Assembly: GCA_022701925.1 (NCBI GenBank)
Contig: JAKONM010000210.1
Coordinates: 1 to 13,522 of the forward strand
Length of the DNA stretch: 13,522 nucleotides
Source: Microbacteriaceae bacterium
Lineage (GTDB): Bacteria > Actinomycetota > Actinomycetes > Actinomycetales > Microbacteriaceae
Direction: 5' to 3'
A program made the position numbers and the translations under genes. A model generated the notes under the pieces. The model saw only the letters and a program-made list of their open reading frames with translations. It did not search any database and was not told the DNA's origin. Shown here in pieces: positions 7,848 to 12,319 of this stretch (positions within the stretch are counted from its first letter, which is position 1; every line of letters starts with the position of its first letter).

Positions 7848-7905
7848 GACCAGGGCTGGGACACCGGGCCAGGGGAGCACCTGGTCCGGTGTCCGATTCC
7901 TGGTC
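7848..7905 (+). terminator. Large two-tier stem-loop after the HerA-like gene
   Basis: The inner arms GGACACCGGGCCAGG (7859-7873) and CCTGGTCCGGTGTCC (7880-7894) pair over 15 positions with a single G-U wobble and a 6-nt loop. The outer arms GACCAGG (7848-7854) and CCTGGTC (7899-7905) add 7 bp beyond a symmetric 4x4 internal loop. It begins 12 bases after the stop codon. Only a weak T content follows, so termination is inferred from strength and position; a palindromic repeat element is an alternative. Confidence 0.55.
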
Positions 7906-7954
7906 TGCACGCCCGGCGGTCGGGCGTCGATCGGCAGCGCCCAGGGGCATGCGA

Positions 7955-7983
7955 AAGGGCCGCCCGCGACGCGGACGGCCCTT
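7955..7983. terminator. Probable bidirectional terminator between the HerA-like gene and rpsT
   Basis: AAGGGCCG (7955-7962) pairs with CGGCCCTT (7976-7983) over 8 bp. After one C/A mismatch, CCGC/GCGG (7964-7967/7971-7974) pair around a GAC loop. The A-flanked left arm and T-flanked right arm give short U-runs in both directions (UUC on plus, UUUC on minus), the usual look of an actinobacterial terminator between converging genes. Confidence 0.6.
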
Positions 7984-8040
7984 CTGCCGCTGCATCCGGC
8001 AGGTCGCGCACCGCCGAGCGTTCAGCGAGGCGGAGCGACA

Positions 8041-8070
8041 CGTCTTCGATGCGCTCGCGCATCGACGACG
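8041..8070 (-). terminator. Stem-loop directly after the rpsT stop codon
   Basis: TCGATGCG (8046-8053) and CGCATCGA (8058-8065) form 8 bp around a tetranucleotide loop. CGTC (8041-8044) and GACG (8067-8070) add 4 bp past a single mismatch. In the rpsT transcript it begins 6 bases after the stop codon. It lacks a U-run, so it could be a U-less terminator or a 3'-end stabiliser ahead of the terminator at 7955-7983. Confidence 0.5.
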
Positions 8071-8076
8071 ATGAAC

Positions 8077-8337
8077 TCAGAGCGCGTTGACCTGCTTGGC
8101 GATCGCCGACTTGCGGTTCGCGGCCTGGTTCTTGTGGATGACGCCCTTGGACACGGCCTTGTCCAGCTTGCGGCCGGCGAGGCTCAGGGCCGTGGCGGCC
8201 TTCTCCTTGTCGCCGGCGGCGACGGCGGTGCGGACGGCGCGGAGGTGCGTCTTCAGCTCGCTCTTCACGGCCTTGTTGCGCTGCTGCGCCTTCGCGTTCG
8301 TCGCGATGCGCTTGATCTGGCTCTTGATGTTCGCCAT
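8077..8337 (-). CDS. rpsT: 30S ribosomal protein S20
   Basis: S20 is a small basic primary-binding protein of the 30S subunit that contacts 16S rRNA during assembly. The 86-aa product begins MANIKSQIKRIATNAKA and carries the highly conserved RKLDKAVSKGVIHKNQAANRKS near the end; both are diagnostic. The ATG at 8337 is preferred over an upstream in-frame start near 8376 because AGGAG lies 7 nt in front of it and family members start at this Met. It is convergent with the HerA-like gene and divergent from the aminotransferase; a minus-strand rpsT beside holA is common in actinobacteria. Unlike its neighbours it has a real Shine-Dalgarno site and a long structured leader, which may mean regulation at the level of the mRNA. 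Confidence 0.98.
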   Translation of the reverse strand: MANIKSQIKRIATNAKAQQRNKAVKSELKTHLRAVRTAVAAGDKEKAATALSLAGRKLDKAVSKGVIHKNQAANRKSAIAKQVNAL

Positions 8338-8434
8338 GCGGGTGCTCCTGCGGTTCGTCAGATGGGGGAGACGCACCGGCGCGGGCGTCTCGACGGGCCC
8401 CGCGCGAGGATGCGCGCGGATCGCCCGAAAGCCG
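8338..8434 (-). ncRNA. Structured 5' leader of rpsT
   Basis: If transcription starts about 7 nt past the -10 box, the leader is about 97 nt. It holds two stem-loops. One is CCGCGCG/CGCGCGG (8400-8406/8413-8419) with a 6-nt loop. The other is GAGACGC/GCGTCTC (8368-8374/8385-8391), extended inward by CC/GG past a bulged A to 9 bp around GGCGC. The ribosome site follows about 20 nt later. Ribosomal protein leaders often bind their own product; S20 autoregulation is known in E. coli, but whether it occurs through this structure is inference. Confidence 0.45.
8345..8349 (-). promoter_or_regulatory. Ribosome binding site of rpsT
   Basis: On the minus strand AGGAG stands 7 nt before the ATG at 8337. 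It is the only strong Shine-Dalgarno sequence I find in front of any gene start in the window, and it decides the rpsT start. Confidence 0.85.
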
Positions 8435-8440
8435 ACGAGG

Positions 8441-8446
8441 ACTCTA
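8441..8446 (-). promoter_or_regulatory. -10 hexamer of the rpsT promoter
   Basis: On the minus strand TAGAGT matches TANNNT and is the only AT-rich patch in the 161-bp gap between the rpsT and aminotransferase starts. No clear -35 is visible 16-18 nt upstream. The same patch could serve the opposite strand, where GACTCT (8440-8445) fits weakly. Confidence 0.5.
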
Positions 8447-8486
8447 TCAGCCCGCGCTCCGGGTCGCGACGGGTCCTGGACGGGGC

Positions 8487-8492
8487 TTGGAT
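8487..8492 (+). promoter_or_regulatory. Weak candidate -10 for the aminotransferase gene
   Basis: TTGGAT ends 6 nt before GTG 8499, the spacing seen at holA and the NUDIX gene, but it lacks the critical A at the second position. GGA inside it could instead act as a weak ribosome site 7 nt from the same GTG. Either reading favours GTG 8499 over TTG 8487. Confidence 0.2.
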
Positions 8493-8498
8493 GTGCTG

Positions 8499-9632
8499 GT
8501 GCCGTCCTTCACCGCCGCCGCGCTGGCCGTCCCGGGCAGCGGGATCCGCCGCATCCACGAGGTCGCCCTGGTCCTGCCGGACGTGATCTCCCTGGCCGTG
8601 GGCGAGCCCGACCTGGCCGTGGCGCCGCACGTGCTGCGCGCGGCGAGCGAGGCGTGGCTGGCCGACGAGACGCGCTACACGGCCAACGGCGGCCTGCCCG
8701 ACCTGCGGGCGGCGGTGGCCGCGAAGCTGCGCGGCGACGGCCTGGACGTGGCCCCGGACCAGGTCTGGGTGACGCCGGGCGCGACGGAGGCGCTGTACCT
8801 CGCGATGCACCTGGTCCTCTCCCCGGGCGACGAGGTGCTGGTGCCCGACCCCGGGTACACCACCTTCACCATGGCGCCGCGGATGCTGCACGCGGAGCCC
8901 GTGCCGTACCGGCTGTCGCCCGACGACGGCTTCCAGGTGCAGGTCGCGCAGCTGGAGGCGCGGGTGACCGCGCGCACCCGCGCGGTGGTCCTGAACTCGC
9001 CGTCCAACCCGCTGGGCGTCGTCGCCCCCGAGCGAGTGGTGCGGGAGGTGGTCGAGTTCGCGCAGCGTCACGACCTGTGGATCATCAGCGACGAGGTCTA
9101 CGAGGCGTTCACCTACGGGGCGCCGCACGTGTCGCCGGCGGCCTTCGACCCCGCGCGCGTGCTGCTCGTGCAGTCGTTCTCGAAGACGTACGCGCTGACC
9201 GGCGGCCGGGTCGGCTACCTGGTCACGCCGCCCGGGCCGGGCGACGTGCTGCGCAACTTCCAGGAGGCGCTGATCTCCTGCGTGAACACGCCGGCGCAGC
9301 GGGCGGCGATCGCCGCGCTCGAGGGCCCGCAGGACGCGGTGGTCGAGGCGGCTGCGCACTACCGGGAGCACCTCGCGGCCGCGACCGACCTGCTCGACGC
9401 CCGCGGCATCCGCTACCTGCGGCCGCAGGGCGCCTTCTACCTGTGGATCGACGTGTCGCACGCCTCGGGCGGCGACGTCGCGGCGTGGGCGGAGGCGTTC
9501 CTGCTGCAGCAGCGCGTCGCCGTGGCGCCGGGCAGCGCGTTCGGCGAGGCGGGGGAGGGCTGGATCCGCGTCTGCGTCGCCGCCGACCGCGCAGCCCTGC
9601 TGGAGGGCCTCGGCCGCCTGCCCAGCCCCTGA
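8499..9632 (+). CDS. PLP-dependent class I/II aminotransferase
   Basis: Fold-type I enzyme that moves an amino group between an amino acid and a 2-oxo acid; the substrate cannot be read from the sequence, though the family includes many aspartate, alanine and aromatic aminotransferases. The product is 377 aa from GTG 8499; the frame also opens at TTG 8487 and GTG 8493, so up to four extra residues are possible. Numbering from 8499: an N-terminal SGIRRIHEVA helix and ISLAVGEPDL; YTANGGLPDLR; PGATEAL near the cofactor phosphate; SPSNPLG with N170; SDEVYE with D198 and Y201, which contact the pyridine ring; SFSKTYALTGGRVGY with the Schiff-base lysine K229; and the carboxylate-binding R357 in WIRVCVA. 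All key residues are present. It diverges from rpsT and converges on recQ with a 16-bp gap that shows no clear terminator. Confidence 0.9.
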   Translation: MPSFTAAALAVPGSGIRRIHEVALVLPDVISLAVGEPDLAVAPHVLRAASEAWLADETRYTANGGLPDLRAAVAAKLRGDGLDVAPDQVWVTPGATEALYLAMHLVLSPGDEVLVPDPGYTTFTMAPRMLHAEPVPYRLSPDDGFQVQVAQLEARVTARTRAVVLNSPSNPLGVVAPERVVREVVEFAQRHDLWIISDEVYEAFTYGAPHVSPAAFDPARVLLVQSFSKTYALTGGRVGYLVTPPGPGDVLRNFQEALISCVNTPAQRAAIAALEGPQDAVVEAAAHYREHLAAATDLLDARGIRYLRPQGAFYLWIDVSHASGGDVAAWAEAFLLQQRVAVAPGSAFGEAGEGWIRVCVAADRAALLEGLGRLPSP

Positions 9633-9648
9633 TCGGCGAGGAGTGCCG

Positions 9649-11769
9649 TCAGGCCTGCAGGGCGAGGGCGAAGGGGAGCACCGCCTGCGCGCCGGCCCGC
9701 CGCAGCAGGCGGGCCGCGACCGTCAGGGTCCAGCGGCTGTCCGCCACGTCGTCCACCAGCAGGACCGGGCCGGAGGTCTCCGCCAGCCTCGCCCGCAGGT
9801 CGTCGGGCACGGTGAAGGCGTCCCACACGCCTGCGAGCCGCGCCAGGCTCGCACCGCCGCCCCCGCCGGGCGGCACCGGGCTCGTCGGCTCGAGCCCGCC
9901 GAGCAGCGGCAGGCGCCCGATCTCCGACAGCGCCCCGGCCGCCGACCCGACCAGCTGCGGGCGCCCGTGGGACGGCATCGCGACCACGCCCGCCGGGCGC
10001 TCCGCCCAGTCCCACTCCCGCAGCACCGCGACCGCCGCATCGACGACGCCGCGCGGCACCTCCTGGTCCGGCGTGCCCGGGGCCAGCAGCTGCCGCAGCG
10101 CGCCGCCCCAGCCCAGGTCGGTCAGGCGGGCGATGGCGCGGCCCTCCTCGGGGCGCTCGCCGACGGCGATGTTCCCCTTCACCGGCACCCCGCGGCTGTC
10201 GGCGCCGGTCGGCCACTGCTTGCGCGGCTCGATCGCCACGCCCACCCGGGTCAGCGCGGCGCCGGCGATGCCGGAGGACGCCCCGGACACCTCGGTCGGG
10301 TACCAGACGCCGGCGCAGTCGTCGCAGCGCCCGCAGGGCACGGCGGTGGGGTCGTCGAGCACGCGCTGCAGGTACTGCATGCGGCAGCCCTCCGGTCCCG
10401 CCGGCAGCGCCTCGTAGTCGAGCATGTGCTGCTGCTCCGCACGCCGGGCGGCGGCGATCCGCTCGTAGCGCTCGGCGTCGTAGGTCCAGGGCCGTCCGGT
10501 CGAGACCCAGCCGCCGCGCACGCGCTGCACCGCGCCGTCGACGTCCAGCACCTTCAGCAGCAGCTCGAGGCGGCTGCGCTTCACGTCGACCAGCGCCTCG
10601 AGGGCGGGGGTGGACAGCGGCCGCTCGGGGTCCAGCTGGCGCAGCACGGCGTCGGCGCGGTCCTCCGTCGGCATGCTCGCGGTGGCGAAGTAGGACCAGA
10701 TCGCCTCGTCCTCCGCGCCCGGCAGCAGCAGCACGTCGGCGGAGTCGGTGGCCCGGCCCGCGCGGCCGACCTGCTGGTAGTAGGCGACGGGGGAGGAGGG
10801 CGCGCCCAGGTGCACGACGAAGCCCAGGTCGGGCTTGTCGAACCCCATCCCCAGCGCGCTGGTGGCGACGAGCGCCTTGACCCGGTTCTCCTTCAGCGCC
10901 TGCTCGGCGGCCTCGCGCTCGGCGTTCTCGGTCTTGCCCGTGTAGGCCAGCACGTCGTATCCGGCCTCGCGCAGCAGCCGGGCGGTGTCCTCGGCGGCCG
11001 AGACGGTCAGCGCGTAGACGATGCCGGAGCCCTGCAGGTCGCGCAGGTGCTCGATCAGCCACCCCAGCCGGGTCGCCTGGTCCCGGGTGCGCAGCACGCC
11101 GAGGCGCAGGGAGGCGCGGGCCAGCGGTCCGCGGATCGTCAGCACCCGGTCGGGCGCGCCGAGCTGCGCCTCGACGTCGGCGACGACGCGCCCGTTCGCG
11201 GTCGCGGTGGTGGCGAGCACCGGGGTGCTGCCCGCGGCGGCGACCAGCTCGCGCAGCCGCCGGTAGTCGGGGCGGAAGTCGTGGCCCCAGTCGCTGATGC
11301 AGTGCGCCTCGTCGATCACGATCAGACCGGTCCGGTCGATCAGCGCGGGCAGCTGCGTGTCCCGGAAGTCCGGGTTGTTCAGCCGCTCGGGCGAGACGAG
11401 CAGCACGTCGATCTCGTCGGCCTCAAGCCGTGCGCGCACGTCGTCCCAGAGGTGCGGGTTGGCCGAGTCGATGGAGGCCGCGCGCACGCCCGCCCGCGCG
11501 GCGGCGGCGACCTGGTCGCGCATCAGGGCCAGCAGGGGCGAGACCAGCAGCGTCGGGCCCGCGCCGCGGTCGCGCAGCAGCCGCGTCGCCACGAAGTAGA
11601 CGGCCGACTTGCCCCACCCGGTGCGCTGCACCACCAGCGCCCGGCGGGCGTCGTCGACGATCGCCGCGATGGCGTCGTACTGCCCGTCGTGGAAGTCGGC
11701 GTCGTCGCGCCCGACCAGGGTGCGGAGGACGTCGAGCGCGGCGGTGCGGGTGTCGGTCACGGTCAGCAC
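9649..11769 (-). CDS. RecQ-family DNA helicase, RqlH type, with PRTase-like C-terminus
   Basis: Superfamily 2 ATP-dependent 3'-5' DNA helicase, probably acting in recombination or repair. The product is 706 aa from GTG 11769, or 703 from GTG 11760, which has a CACGGT box 7 nt upstream. Core motifs: motif 0 FHDGQYDAI (26-34), Walker A TGWGKS (50-55, Trp where RecQ has Gly), DEAHC (153-157) with the aromatic loop SDWGHDFRPDY, TTAT (187-190), ALGMGFDKPDL (305-315) and QQVGRAGR (332-339). A four-cysteine cluster (C462, C479, C482, C485) likely binds zinc. There is no RQC or HRDC domain; instead a C-terminal region of about 200 residues ends in LLVDDVADSRWT (670-681), resembling a phosphoribosyltransferase PRPP loop with Arg for the usual Gly. 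This matches the mycobacterial RqlH clade. It lies 25 bp behind the NUDIX gene, probably co-transcribed. Confidence 0.92.
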   Translation of the reverse strand: MLTVTDTRTAALDVLRTLVGRDDADFHDGQYDAIAAIVDDARRALVVQRTGWGKSAVYFVATRLLRDRGAGPTLLVSPLLALMRDQVAAAARAGVRAASIDSANPHLWDDVRARLEADEIDVLLVSPERLNNPDFRDTQLPALIDRTGLIVIDEAHCISDWGHDFRPDYRRLRELVAAAGSTPVLATTATANGRVVADVEAQLGAPDRVLTIRGPLARASLRLGVLRTRDQATRLGWLIEHLRDLQGSGIVYALTVSAAEDTARLLREAGYDVLAYTGKTENAEREAAEQALKENRVKALVATSALGMGFDKPDLGFVVHLGAPSSPVAYYQQVGRAGRATDSADVLLLPGAEDEAIWSYFATASMPTEDRADAVLRQLDPERPLSTPALEALVDVKRSRLELLLKVLDVDGAVQRVRGGWVSTGRPWTYDAERYERIAAARRAEQQHMLDYEALPAGPEGCRMQYLQRVLDDPTAVPCGRCDDCAGVWYPTEVSGASSGIAGAALTRVGVAIEPRKQWPTGADSRGVPVKGNIAVGERPEEGRAIARLTDLGWGGALRQLLAPGTPDQEVPRGVVDAAVAVLREWDWAERPAGVVAMPSHGRPQLVGSAAGALSEIGRLPLLGGLEPTSPVPPGGGGGASLARLAGVWDAFTVPDDLRARLAETSGPVLLVDDVADSRWTLTVAARLLRRAGAQAVLPFALALQA

Positions 11770-11773
11770 CGTG
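11768..11773 (-). promoter_or_regulatory. Weak candidate leaderless -10 for recQ
   Basis: On the minus strand CACGGT keeps the A and final T of TANNNT and ends 7 nt before GTG 11760. It overlaps the alternative GTG 11769. With only two matching positions it could be chance, and read-through from the NUDIX gene would also express recQ. Confidence 0.2.
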
Positions 11774-11794
11774 CCAGGCCGCGCTGACAGCGGG

Positions 11795-12274
11795 TCAGAC
11801 CTCGGGGCGGCGCTCGATGATCGTCTCCGGCCGCGGGTCCAGCGCGCGGGCGATGCGGTCGGCGTAGCGCTGCGGGATCGGCGGCAGCGCGTCCAGCGGG
11901 AACCAGCCGACCTCCGTCGACTCGTCGTCGCCGACCGCGGCCTCGCCCGACACGTACCGCAGCCGGTAGGTGTGGTCCGTGTACTGCGAGCGGTCGCCGT
12001 TCGGGTAGGCGTACTCCTGCGTGACGCCGACGGCGGCCAGCTTCTCGACGACGGCGTGCACCCGCGCCTCCTCCCACACCTCCCGCTCCGCGGCGTCGGC
12101 GGAGTGCTCGCCGGGCTCGACGATGCCGGCCACCGGCGACCACTCGCCCGTGTCGGCGCGCTTCACCAGCAGCAGGCGGTCGCCGTCGACGACGACCGCG
12201 GTCGTGCCGGTCAGCCAGAGCGGGTCGTGGCCGATGCGCTCGCGCAGGCGGAGGACGAATTCAGGGGTCGGCAC
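11795..12274 (-). CDS. NUDIX hydrolase
   Basis: Hydrolyses a nucleoside diphosphate linked to another group; the substrate (an oxidised nucleotide, ADP-ribose, NADH or other) is not evident. The product is 159 aa, typical for a single-domain member. The Nudix box runs G50 to V72: GIVEPGE, seven residues, then REVWEEARV, matching GX5EX7REUXEEXGU except that Arg replaces the usual Gly near the end. The catalytic glutamates E65, E68 and E69 are kept. WLTGTTAVVVDGDRLLLVKRADTG precedes it as the first beta sheet, and a late EVGWFPLDALPPIP is the common C-terminal NUDIX segment. GTG 12274 is supported by a perfect TAGCGT box 6 nt upstream. It is first in a likely two-gene unit with recQ and diverges from lepA across 45 bp. 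Confidence 0.93.
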   Translation of the reverse strand: MPTPEFVLRLRERIGHDPLWLTGTTAVVVDGDRLLLVKRADTGEWSPVAGIVEPGEHSADAAEREVWEEARVHAVVEKLAAVGVTQEYAYPNGDRSQYTDHTYRLRYVSGEAAVGDDESTEVGWFPLDALPPIPQRYADRIARALDPRPETIIERRPEV

Positions 12275-12280
12275 GCCTCG

Positions 12281-12286
12281 ACGCTA
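12281..12286 (-). promoter_or_regulatory. -10 hexamer of a leaderless NUDIX-recQ promoter
   Basis: On the minus strand TAGCGT, identical to the comEA box, ends 6 nt before the GTG at 12274. No Shine-Dalgarno site is present. It sits back to back with the lepA promoter region. Confidence 0.55.
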
Positions 12287-12306
12287 GCCGCGCCCCGCGG
12301 ATGGGA

Positions 12307-12312
12307 GACTGT
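12307..12312 (+). promoter_or_regulatory. Candidate leaderless -10 for lepA
   Basis: GACTGT keeps the A and final T of TANNNT and ends 7 nt before the ATG at 12320. GGGAG at 12303-12307 could alternatively be a ribosome site, but its 12-nt spacing is long. Which one operates cannot be told from sequence. Confidence 0.3.
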
Positions 12313-12319
12313 CGCAGCC

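Noticed and set aside
5845..7995. A 716-codon antisense frame opposite the HerA-like gene
   Set aside because: Its product is Arg/Leu/His-rich low-complexity sequence mirroring the codon bias of the sense gene, which has clear Walker motifs. No start signal or family match was seen.
8487..8498. TTG 8487 or GTG 8493 as the aminotransferase start
   Set aside because: Neither has a -10 box at leaderless spacing or a ribosome site; GTG 8499 has weak versions of both. The difference is at most four residues and remains unsettled.
8087..10417. A 776-codon plus-strand frame covering rpsT, the aminotransferase and part of recQ
   Set aside because: It crosses three confidently assigned genes on both strands and has no motif of its own; it is a composition artefact.
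9643..11787. A 714-codon plus-strand frame opposite recQ
   Set aside because: It is antisense to a complete helicase with all motifs, the translation is Gly/His/Val/Arg-rich without domains, and no promoter or ribosome site is visible.
11770..11794. A palindrome (CGCTG-T-CAGCG) in the NUDIX-recQ gap as a terminator or operator
   Set aside because: It is only 11 bases with no room for a loop unless the stem shrinks to 3 bp, and there is no U-run; chance is sufficient.
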